Positions 51,426 through 59,473 of a stretch of DNA of 64,000 nucleotides are shown in pieces. The notes below the pieces were generated by a model, which saw only the letters and a program-made list of their open reading frames with translations, searched no databases and had not been told where the DNA came from. The DNA lies in the NCBI GenBank assembly GCA_016873255.1, contig VGXR01000004.1, positions 1 to 64,000 on the forward strand. The letters run 5' to 3'. Source of the stretch: Planctomycetota bacterium. GTDB taxonomy: Bacteria; Planctomycetota; Phycisphaerae; Phycisphaerales; SM1A02. How positions within the stretch are numbered: position 1 is the stretch's first letter; each line of letters starts with the position of its first letter. The translations under genes and the position numbers were made by a program.

Positions 51426-53063
51426 ATGCCCCGACGCCCGGGACAACTCGCCGCCGCCCTCGCCGCCGCCGCCATGGCGGGCGTGGCCGTGGCGCAGGAT
51501 GCGGTGGCCACGGGCGGTGTCCTCGACCAGCCCGCGCCCAGCGTCGATGACCTGATGAAGCGGCTCGAGAGCCTCGAGGACCGCAACCGCGAGCTGGAGG
51601 CACGCGTCACCGACCTCTCCCGCCAGCAGGGCGAGGAGTGGCTCGGCGAGCAGCGCGCCAGCCAGATCCGCGACATCGTGCGCGACGTGCTTGCCGACAG
51701 CGAGCAGCGCTCGAGCCTGCGCGACGGCGGCATGACCGCCGGCTGGAACGACGGCTTCTTCATGGCCAGCGCCGATGGCCGGTTCCGGATGAACATCGGC
51801 GGGTTCGTGCAGAGCCGGTTCATCTGGAGCTCGATCCATGCGGGCTCGTACAACGTGGCGGACCCGCAGCAGCAGTACGTGTTCGACCGCGAGGTCAACC
51901 GCTACGGGTTCGACATCCCGGACATGCAGCTGTGGGCCGACGGCCACGTGTTCAGCCGCGACTTCCAGTACATGGTGAAGGCGCGCTTCTACCAGCAGAT
52001 CACCACCAACGTGAACAAGGGCGCCAACGGCTCGGCCGTGGGCGGTGCGGCGGACTTCCAGGACTTCGAGCTGATGGATGCGTGGATCCGCATCAATCTC
52101 GACGACAACTGGTCGTTCCGCGCGGGGCAGTTCCGCAGCCCTTTCTCGCGCGGGTTCCTGGTGCTCGAGCAGTACCAGATGTCCGCGTCGCGGTCGGTGG
52201 TGGACTTCCACTACGCGCTCGGCTACACCCAGGGCATCGAGGCCGAGTACATGAACGACGAGTTCCGCATGCGGAGCTCGCTGAACAGCGGCGCGCCCGA
52301 CGTGCTCCTCGGCGACACCAACGCGGCGTACGGCGCGCAGGCCTTCGTGATCTACCCGTCCGGCACGTACGGCGGGCAGAACAGCCCGTGGTGGTCGCAG
52401 AACGCAAACATCAGCTTCACGGGCCGCGTCGACTGGAAGCCGGCCGGCAGCTGGGAGCAGTTCCGCAGCTACACCAGCCCCGCGGGCGAGACCTTCGCGT
52501 TCCTGACGGGCTTCGGGTTCCACTACCAGGAGTCGCAGGGCTACCAGCCCAACGACGGCACCCCGGGGCAGGCCAACCCGAACAACCAGTGGATCTCCGC
52601 GACGCTCGATGCGCAGGCCAACTTCGGCGGCGCCTCCGTGTACGGCGCGCTGTTCTACAACTACCTGAACGCCACGGGCTCCACCATCCCGGCCTTCGGC
52701 GGCGCGGGCCCCGCGCTGCAGCGCGACCTGGGCAACCTGAACATCTTCGCGGCGCAGCTCGAGGGCGGTGTCTACCTGATGCCCAAGGTCGAGCTGTTCG
52801 GGCGCTACGAGTTTGCCTACATCTCCGGCTACGACGCCGCCGAGGTGACGGCTACCAACGATCAGCTGGGCGACGTGGCGCCGATGAACCTGCTCACCGC
52901 GGGCATCAACTGGTACCTCGACGGGCAGGACCTGAAGTGGACCACCGACCTGGGCTGGTCGATCACCGACCTGCACCCGTGGTTCGCCGACCTGAACGCG
53001 GGCTGGCGCCCCTCGCGCGCCAACGAGATCGTGTTCAGGACGCAGCTGCAGCTGATGTTCTGA
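51426..53063 (+). CDS. Porin 3 of the tandem set
   Basis: The largest copy (545 residues), with signal peptide (MPRRPGQLAAALAAAAMAGVAVAQ), coiled coil (MKRLESLEDRNRELEARVTDLSRQQ), the family block EEWLGEQRASQIRDIVRDVLADSEQRSS, GWNDGFFMASADGRFRMNIGG, and terminal Phe (TQLQLMF). It has about 80-100 residues more in the loop region than its neighbours. TAGGAT (51409-51414) is 11 nt before the ATG. The three copies likely arose by tandem duplication. Confidence 0.85.
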   Translation: MPRRPGQLAAALAAAAMAGVAVAQDAVATGGVLDQPAPSVDDLMKRLESLEDRNRELEARVTDLSRQQGEEWLGEQRASQIRDIVRDVLADSEQRSSLRDGGMTAGWNDGFFMASADGRFRMNIGGFVQSRFIWSSIHAGSYNVADPQQQYVFDREVNRYGFDIPDMQLWADGHVFSRDFQYMVKARFYQQITTNVNKGANGSAVGGAADFQDFELMDAWIRINLDDNWSFRAGQFRSPFSRGFLVLEQYQMSASRSVVDFHYALGYTQGIEAEYMNDEFRMRSSLNSGAPDVLLGDTNAAYGAQAFVIYPSGTYGGQNSPWWSQNANISFTGRVDWKPAGSWEQFRSYTSPAGETFAFLTGFGFHYQESQGYQPNDGTPGQANPNNQWISATLDAQANFGGASVYGALFYNYLNATGSTIPAFGGAGPALQRDLGNLNIFAAQLEGGVYLMPKVELFGRYEFAYISGYDAAEVTATNDQLGDVAPMNLLTAGINWYLDGQDLKWTTDLGWSITDLHPWFADLNAGWRPSRANEIVFRTQLQLMF

Positions 53064-53100
53064 TCGTTTCCGCAGGAATCGGTGCGCCGCCGGGGTTCCC

Positions 53101-53106
53101 TATCAT
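53101..53106 (+). promoter_or_regulatory. -10 box of purL
   Basis: TATCAT ends 9 nt before ATG 53116. Confidence 0.5.
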
Positions 53107-53115
53107 GCGGGGTCC

Positions 53116-56112
53116 ATGGCCGCTGTCCATCGCGTCGAGGTCCGTCCGAGGCAGGGGCAGCGGGACACGCGCGCCGATGCGGCGCTGCGGCAGGCTTCCG
53201 CGCTGGGACTCCCGGTGCCATCGGCCGCGCAGCATGCAAGCGTCTACCTGCTCGAGGGCGAACTGACCGAGGCGGACGTGCGGCGCATCGCCGGCGAGCT
53301 GCTCGCCGACCCCGTGACGCAGGTGGCCGAGGTGCAGCGGCGCGGCGAGGCCCGCCCGCGTCTGGACGCGCTGGTCGAGGTGCATCCGCTCCCGGGCGTG
53401 ACCGACCCCGCGGCCGAGAGCGTGGAGATGGCCGTCGAGGCGCTGCTCGGCGTGAAGGTGCGGGTGCGCACCGGCGACCGGTACGACCTGGCGGGCGTCG
53501 ATGCCCGCGCCGCGGCGGCGCTCGGCGAGCGCGGCGTGGCGAACCCCGTCATCCACGGCATCCACGCCGAGCCATGGCACCCGGAGCGGTTCCCGTCCGG
53601 GCGCCGCTACGAGCTCCGCATCGTCGAGGTGCCGATCCGCGACCTCGCCGACGCGCAGCTCGAGCGGCTGAGCCGAGACGCGCACCTCTTCCTGTCGCTC
53701 GACGAGATGCGCGCGGTGCAGGCCGAGTACCGGCGCCTCGGGCGCGAGCCGCGCGAGATCGAGCTGGAGACCATCGCGCAGACCTGGAGCGAGCACTGCG
53801 TCCACAAGACGCTGAAGAGCACCGTGCGCTACCGCGAGGCGAACCTCGCGCCCGGGCAGAAGTCGCTCGTGGGCGATTCCGCGCGCGGGCGACCCAACCA
53901 CGAGCCCGCCGCCGACGGCAGCGTGACCGTGCGCAACCTGCTCAAGAGCACCGTGGCCGCGGGTACCTTCGCGCTGATCGACGAGAAGCGCGCGGACCGC
54001 ATCGACTGGTGCCTCTCCGTGTTCGTCGACAACTCCGGCGTGATCGCCTTCGACGAGCACCACGCCGTGTGCTTCAAGTGCGAGACGCACAACCGCCCCA
54101 GCGCCATCGAGCCCTACGGCGGCGCGGCCACCGGGATCGGCGGCTGCATCCGCGACATCATGGGCACCGGCCTCGGCGCCAAGCCCGTGGCGGCGACCGA
54201 CGTCTTCTGCGTCGCGCCGCTCGATGGCACCGATGTGCCCGCGGGCTGCCTCCCTCCGCGGCGCATCCTCGGCCAGGTGGTGGCCGGCGTGCGCGACTAC
54301 GGCAACCGGATGGGCATCCCCACGGTGAACGGTGCCGTGTGGTTCGATCCGCGCTACGTTGGCAACCCGCTCGTCTACTGCGGCGTGGTGGGCACCATGC
54401 CGCGCACCATGGTGAAGGGCCGCGTGGAGCGCGGCGACCGCATCGTGGCGATGGGCGGCCGCACGGGGCGCGACGGCATCCACGGCGCCACGTTCTCGAG
54501 CGCCGAGGTGGAGCACGGCCACAGCAGCGAGTTCAGCCACGCGGTGCAGATCGGGAACGCGATCACCGAGAAGACCATGCTCGATGCGCTGCTCGCCGCG
54601 CGCGACCAGCCCGACGGTCCGCTCTACCGCGCGCTGACCGACTGCGGCGCGGGCGGCTTCTCGAGCGCCGTGGGCGAGATGGGCAAGGACATCGGCGCCA
54701 CCGTGCACCTCGAGCGCGCGCCCGTGAAGTACGACGGCCTCAGCCCCACGGAGGTGTGGATCTCCGAGGCGCAGGAGCGCATGGTGCTTGCGGTGCCGGA
54801 GGAGAGGCTGCCGAGGCTGCGCGCGGCGTGCGCGGCGCACGGCGTGGAGATGTGCGAGCTCGGCGTGTTCGGCACCGACGACGGCGCCATCCGCCTGCTC
54901 TGGCACGGGACCGAGGTGGGCGCGCTCGACACGCACTTCCTGCACGAGGGCGTGCCCATGCCCACGCGCGAGGCAACCTGGGACGCGGCATGGAGCGCGT
55001 CGCAGCAGCCGCCCGCGGGCGACGGACGCGGCGTCGGCCCGCGGCTCGTGGACACGGCGTGCACGCTCCTTGCGCACCCGAACCTGGCGAGCAAGGAGTG
55101 GATCATCCGCCAGTACGACCACGAGGTGCAGGGCGGCAGCGTCGTGAAGCCGCTGGTCGGCGTCGGCAGCGGCGGCCCCTCGGACGCCGCCGTCATCCAC
55201 CCGGTGCCGGGCTCGGCGCGCGCGCTGGCGATCGGCAATGGCCTGGCCACCGGCTGGTGCGGCGATCCGTACGCGATGACCCTCGCGGCGATCGACGAGT
55301 GCATCCGCAACCTGGTGTGCGTGGGCGCGGATCCGTCGCGCATCGCCATCCTCGACAACTTCTGCTGGCCGTCGTGCGACGAGCCGCGCAACATGGGTGC
55401 CCTGGTGCGCGCGGCCGAGGCGTGCCTCGACGGCGCGCTTGCCTACCGCGCCCCGTTCATCAGCGGCAAGGACAGCCTGAAGAACCAGTTCCGCACGCAG
55501 GGCGGCCGGACGATCATGATCCCGCCGACGCTCCTGGTGTCGGGCTTCGGCATCGTGCCCGACGCCGTGCATGCGTGCACCATGGACCTGAAGGCCCCCG
55601 GCAACCTGCTGGTGCTGGTGGGCACGACGGGCGCGCGCATGGGCGGGAGCCACCGCGCCATGCTCGGTGCCTGCGCGCATGCCGACCGGCGGCTCCCCGA
55701 GGTCGACCCTGCGCTCGGGGCCCGGACCGCGCGTGCCGTGGCCGCATGCATCGCCAAGGGCGCCGTGCGCAGCGCGCATGACCCGAGCGAGGGCGGGCTG
55801 CTGCCGGCGGTCGCGGAGATGTGCATCGGCGGCGCGCTGGGCGCGCACGTGGACCTGTCGGCGGTCCCCGCCGCGGCGGGCGGCGTGGGCGACGAGTGCC
55901 GAGCGTTCGCGGAGGACCCGCACCGCTACCTGCTGGAGGTGGAGCCGGGACGGCTCTCCGTGGTGCAGGCGCACCTCGACGGAATCCCGCACGCGGTGAT
56001 CGGCACCGTGACCGAGGCTGCGTTCCTCGAGGTGGTGGGGACGGCAACGCCGCGCGAGAGCGTGGCCGTCGAGGCGCTTCGGGCGGCGTGGAGCACGCCG
56101 ACGGGAGGATGA
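53116..56112 (+). CDS. purL: Phosphoribosylformylglycinamidine synthase, PurS-PurL fusion
   Basis: This 998-residue enzyme makes FGAM from FGAR and glutamine-derived ammonia. The first ~190 residues are two PurS-like units (ASVYLLEGELTEADVRRIAGELLADPVTQ, then LVEVHPLPGVTDPAAESVEMAVEALLG), followed by the PurL core with TWSEHCVHKT, GGAATGIGGCIRDIMGTGLGAKPVAATDVFCVAP, GGRTGRDGIHGATFSSAEV and VVKPLVGVGSGGPSDAAVI. PurS is normally a separate gene in systems with stand-alone PurQ; here it is fused. PurQ follows with a 4-nt overlap (ATGA), so the complete FGAM synthase is encoded here. Confidence 0.95.
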   Translation: MAAVHRVEVRPRQGQRDTRADAALRQASALGLPVPSAAQHASVYLLEGELTEADVRRIAGELLADPVTQVAEVQRRGEARPRLDALVEVHPLPGVTDPAAESVEMAVEALLGVKVRVRTGDRYDLAGVDARAAAALGERGVANPVIHGIHAEPWHPERFPSGRRYELRIVEVPIRDLADAQLERLSRDAHLFLSLDEMRAVQAEYRRLGREPREIELETIAQTWSEHCVHKTLKSTVRYREANLAPGQKSLVGDSARGRPNHEPAADGSVTVRNLLKSTVAAGTFALIDEKRADRIDWCLSVFVDNSGVIAFDEHHAVCFKCETHNRPSAIEPYGGAATGIGGCIRDIMGTGLGAKPVAATDVFCVAPLDGTDVPAGCLPPRRILGQVVAGVRDYGNRMGIPTVNGAVWFDPRYVGNPLVYCGVVGTMPRTMVKGRVERGDRIVAMGGRTGRDGIHGATFSSAEVEHGHSSEFSHAVQIGNAITEKTMLDALLAARDQPDGPLYRALTDCGAGGFSSAVGEMGKDIGATVHLERAPVKYDGLSPTEVWISEAQERMVLAVPEERLPRLRAACAAHGVEMCELGVFGTDDGAIRLLWHGTEVGALDTHFLHEGVPMPTREATWDAAWSASQQPPAGDGRGVGPRLVDTACTLLAHPNLASKEWIIRQYDHEVQGGSVVKPLVGVGSGGPSDAAVIHPVPGSARALAIGNGLATGWCGDPYAMTLAAIDECIRNLVCVGADPSRIAILDNFCWPSCDEPRNMGALVRAAEACLDGALAYRAPFISGKDSLKNQFRTQGGRTIMIPPTLLVSGFGIVPDAVHACTMDLKAPGNLLVLVGTTGARMGGSHRAMLGACAHADRRLPEVDPALGARTARAVAACIAKGAVRSAHDPSEGGLLPAVAEMCIGGALGAHVDLSAVPAAAGGVGDECRAFAEDPHRYLLEVEPGRLSVVQAHLDGIPHAVIGTVTEAAFLEVVGTATPRESVAVEALRAAWSTPTGG

Positions 56113-56915
56113 TCATGCACGGACCCAGGGCGCTCGTCATCACCGCGGCCGGCATCAACTGCGAGCTCGAGCTCGCGCTCTCCTTCAAGGCGGCGGGTGC
56201 CGAGCCTGACTGCGTGCTGCTGGGCGAGCTCCTGCGCGACCCGTCGCGCGTGGACCGCTACCAGCTGGTGGGCCTGCCCGGCGGTTTCAGCTTCGGCGAC
56301 GACGTGGCCGCGGGACGCATCATGGGCGCGCTGATGCGCCGCACGCTGTATCCGGCGCTTGCCGCGGCGGTGGAGCGCGGCGTGCCGATCATCTGCCCGT
56401 GCAACGGCTTCCAGATCGCGGTGCAGGCGGGGCTGCTGCCCGGCCCGTCGGCCGGCGACGCGTGGCCCGCCGAGGCCGCCGCGCCCACGGTGGCGCTGGC
56501 GCAGAACGCCGAGGGCCGCTTCCGCGACGCGTGGACGCGCGTCGAGATCCCCGCGGACACGCGCTGCGTGTGGACGCAGGGCCTGGAGCTCGACGACTCG
56601 ACCGGCCTCCTGCCGAGCGCGCACGGAGAGGGCCGGCTGGTGGCCGACGAAGGGCTGCTCGACGCCCTTGAGGCCAACGGCCAGGTGGCCGTGCGCTACC
56701 ACGCCGCCGACCACTTCAACGGCAGCATGCGGCGCATCGCCGGCATCTGCGACCCGAGCGGGCTGGTGTTCGGTCTGATGCCGCACCCGGAGCGATACAT
56801 CCGCTGGACGCAGCACCCGCGCTGGACGCGGCTGACCGAGCACCAGCGCCACGGCGAGCCGCTGGGGCTGCGCATGTTCAGGAACGCGGTGGAACGCGTC
56901 CTGGTGAACGCCTGA
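56109..56915 (+). CDS. purQ: Phosphoribosylformylglycinamidine synthase subunit PurQ
   Basis: This 268-residue class I glutamine amidotransferase supplies ammonia to PurL. The nucleophile Cys98 lies in IICPCNGFQIAV, and LMPHPER holds the His/Glu pair. GLPGGFSFGDDVAAGRIM is the conserved first block. The ATG overlaps the purL stop; a second ATG two codons on is possible. Co-translation with purL fits the PurLQ complex. Confidence 0.95.
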   Translation: MIMHGPRALVITAAGINCELELALSFKAAGAEPDCVLLGELLRDPSRVDRYQLVGLPGGFSFGDDVAAGRIMGALMRRTLYPALAAAVERGVPIICPCNGFQIAVQAGLLPGPSAGDAWPAEAAAPTVALAQNAEGRFRDAWTRVEIPADTRCVWTQGLELDDSTGLLPSAHGEGRLVADEGLLDALEANGQVAVRYHAADHFNGSMRRIAGICDPSGLVFGLMPHPERYIRWTQHPRWTRLTEHQRHGEPLGLRMFRNAVERVLVNA

Positions 56916-56931
56916 GACCCGAGGAACGACC

Positions 56932-57966
56932 ATGAGCACCACCACCGCCACCCTCCGCTGCGGCGTCGTCGGCGTCGGCAAGATGGGACGCCACCACGCA
57001 CGCCTCTGGACGCAGGTGGCAGGCTGCGACCTCGTGGGCGTGGTCGACTCCAGCGCCGAGCGCCGGCAGCAGGTGACCGACCAGTACGGCGGCAAGGGCC
57101 ATGCGGACGTGGAGTCGCTCATCGAGGCCGGCGTGGACGTGGTGACCATCGCCACCCCGACGGTCGCGCACCGCGCCGCCGCGGAGAAGCTTCTCGCCGC
57201 CGGGGTGCACTGCCTGATCGAGAAGCCGCTCGCGCCGACGCCCGCCGAGGCGCGCGCCATCGCCGATGCCGCCGCGAGGAGCGGCGCCATGCTTCAGGTC
57301 GGGCACGTGGTGCGCTATGACCCGGTGATGGTGGCGGTGCGCAAGCTCGGGCTGGTGCCGCGCTTCGTGGAGGTCGACCGCGTCAGCCCCATGACCTTCC
57401 GGAGCGTCGACGTGGGCGTGGTCCTCGACATGATGATCCACGACATCGACGTGCTGCTGATGCTCTTCGGTGCCGAGCCAGTCGAGGTGAAGGCGAGTGC
57501 GGTGAGCGTGCTCGGCGAGGCCGAGGACGTGTGCAACGCGCGGCTCGAGTTCCCGCGCATGGCCGACGGCTACACGCCCGTGGCCAACGTCACCGCGAGC
57601 CGCCTCGCCATGAAGACCGAGCGCAAGATCCGCGTGATGAGCGACGACACCTACGTGAGCGCCGACTTCGTGGACCGCAAGGGCACGGTGGCGCGCAAGG
57701 GGCCGAACATCGCGAAGATCGCCGAGGTGCGCGAGCTGCTGAAGCAGGGCGCCGACCTCAGCCACCTGAACTTCCTCGACCTGCTGCAGGTGGAGCCGCT
57801 CGGCGTGGAGGCCGGCGAGCCCCTGCGGCTGCAGGCCGAGGACTTCGTCGACGCCATCCGCACCGGGCGGCGCCCGTTCGTCGATGCCGAGGACGGGTTT
57901 GCCGCGGTGCGCACCGCGGACCGCATCGTCGCCGCGGCGCGCGCCGCGGGCTCGCGCATGGTGTGA
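56932..57966 (+). CDS. Gfo/Idh/MocA-family oxidoreductase
   Basis: This 344-residue NAD-dependent dehydrogenase has the Rossmann block GVVGVGKMGRHHARLW, the VTIATPTVAHRAAAEKLLAAGVHCLIEKPLA segment (with the conserved EKP) and the substrate-domain motif DVGVVLDMMIHDIDVLLMLFG. The combination with the lipid/envelope context resembles UDP-GlcNAc 3-dehydrogenase-type members (GnnA), but this assignment is tentative and no GnnB or lpx gene lies next to it. It begins 16 nt after purQ. Confidence 0.82.
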   Translation: MSTTTATLRCGVVGVGKMGRHHARLWTQVAGCDLVGVVDSSAERRQQVTDQYGGKGHADVESLIEAGVDVVTIATPTVAHRAAAEKLLAAGVHCLIEKPLAPTPAEARAIADAAARSGAMLQVGHVVRYDPVMVAVRKLGLVPRFVEVDRVSPMTFRSVDVGVVLDMMIHDIDVLLMLFGAEPVEVKASAVSVLGEAEDVCNARLEFPRMADGYTPVANVTASRLAMKTERKIRVMSDDTYVSADFVDRKGTVARKGPNIAKIAEVRELLKQGADLSHLNFLDLLQVEPLGVEAGEPLRLQAEDFVDAIRTGRRPFVDAEDGFAAVRTADRIVAAARAAGSRMV

Positions 57967-57988
57967 GCGTTCACGAGGCGACCGACCC

Positions 57989-59473
57989 ATGAGCGACGAC
58001 CGCGACCCCACGACCCTCCGCTGGACCGACGAGGTGCCGCCCGAGGTCGATGTCGCCGTCGTCGGCGGCGGGTTCAGCGGCCTGATGTCGCTCGTGCACC
58101 TGTGCCGCGCGCTCCCGGGCGGCCGGTTCGCGCTGCTCGAGCGGCGCCCGCTGCCGTTCCCGGGCATCGCGTACGGCGGGTGCGATGCGCGCCACCTGCT
58201 CAATGTCCCGGCCGGGAGGATGGGTGCGTTTCCGGATGACCCATCGGCGTTTCATCGCTGGCTGGAGGGCCGCGCGCCCGGGCGGTTCGGGGCGCACGAG
58301 TTCGTGCCCCGGGCGATGTTCGGCGAGTACCTGCTCGAGACCGTCGGCCGCGAGCTCCGCGCCGCGAGCGCACGCGTGTGCCTGGTGCGCGATGCGGTCG
58401 TGCACCTGGAGCGCCTGCCGTCGGCGATGGAGCTGCTCCTCGCCTCGGGCCGGTCCATGGTGGCGCATGCGGTGATCATGGCGCCGGGGCTTCCGCCCGC
58501 GCGCGCGCCGTGGAGCCGCGTGGACCACCGCGTGCCGCGCCGTGCGCTGGTGGCCAATCCCTGGGAGCCCGGCGCGTTCCGGGTGGAGCCTTCCGCTGCC
58601 GAGGTGCTTGTCGTCGGCAGCGGGCTCACCGCGATCGACGTGGTGCAGGGACTGCGGCGTGCCGGTCACCGCGGGACGATCCGCATGGTGTCGCGCAAGG
58701 GGCGCCTGCCGCTCGCGCATGCGCTGCCGGGGGATGCACCGCCGCAGGTGCCGCTCGAGCGGTTCACCGGCGGGCCCGCGCGCGTCCTGCGCGCGCTCCG
58801 CGAGCTGGCGCACGAGCAGATGCGCGCCGGCAGGTCGTGGCAGGCAGGGCTCGATGCGATCCGGCCCCACGTCACGGCCGTGTGGCGGTCGTGGACGCCG
58901 GTGCAGCGCCGCAGGTTCCTCCGGCACGCCCGGCCGCTGTGGGAGATCCACCGCCACCGCGCGCCTGCGGCCGTGCTGCAGGACATGACCAATGAGATGA
59001 AGGCCGGCTCCCTGACGATCGAGTGCGGCGACATCGCGGCCATGCACCCCGGGCCAGGTGGGTCGGTCGAGGCGCTCGTCCGTGGCGCCGATGGCTTGGA
59101 GCGCGTGCACCGCGTTGCGCGGGTGTTCAACTGCATCGGGCCGGGCATGAGCGTCCGTGACACGGTGGATCCGCTGATCGGCTCGATGCTGCGCTCGGGC
59201 CTGGCCGTCGCGGACGAGGTGGGGCTTGGGCTCCGCACCGATGCGGCCGGTCGCCTCCTCGGCGCCGACGAGTGGCCCGACGAACGGCTGTTCCTGGTCG
59301 GCGCGTTCCGCCGCGGCGAGCTCTGGGAGTCGACCGCCGTTCCGGAGCTGCGCGCGCAGGCCGCGGTGGCGGCCGGCGCGGCGGCGGAGCTCGTCGCGCG
59401 GGAACTGCCCGGCGCCAAGGTCGCCCGTGTCGCGACTCGCGCGGGCCGAAGCGAACCCGCGGGCTGCGACTGA
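57989..59473 (+). CDS. FAD/NAD(P)-binding protein (HcaB/YdhS-like)
   Basis: This 494-residue flavoprotein begins with VDVAVVGGGFSGLMSLVHL, a dinucleotide fold, followed by the ERRPLPFPGIAYGGCDARHLLNVPAGRMGAFPDDPSAFHRWL signature of the YdhS-like FAD-NAD(P) family. A second nucleotide loop is VLVVGSGLTAIDVVQGLRRAGH. FNCIGPGMSVRDTVDPLI is also typical. Substrates are unknown for the family. It starts 22 nt after the oxidoreductase stop and overlaps endonuclease IV by one nucleotide (TGATG). Confidence 0.85.
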   Translation: MSDDRDPTTLRWTDEVPPEVDVAVVGGGFSGLMSLVHLCRALPGGRFALLERRPLPFPGIAYGGCDARHLLNVPAGRMGAFPDDPSAFHRWLEGRAPGRFGAHEFVPRAMFGEYLLETVGRELRAASARVCLVRDAVVHLERLPSAMELLLASGRSMVAHAVIMAPGLPPARAPWSRVDHRVPRRALVANPWEPGAFRVEPSAAEVLVVGSGLTAIDVVQGLRRAGHRGTIRMVSRKGRLPLAHALPGDAPPQVPLERFTGGPARVLRALRELAHEQMRAGRSWQAGLDAIRPHVTAVWRSWTPVQRRRFLRHARPLWEIHRHRAPAAVLQDMTNEMKAGSLTIECGDIAAMHPGPGGSVEALVRGADGLERVHRVARVFNCIGPGMSVRDTVDPLIGSMLRSGLAVADEVGLGLRTDAAGRLLGADEWPDERLFLVGAFRRGELWESTAVPELRAQAAVAAGAAAELVARELPGAKVARVATRAGRSEPAGCD

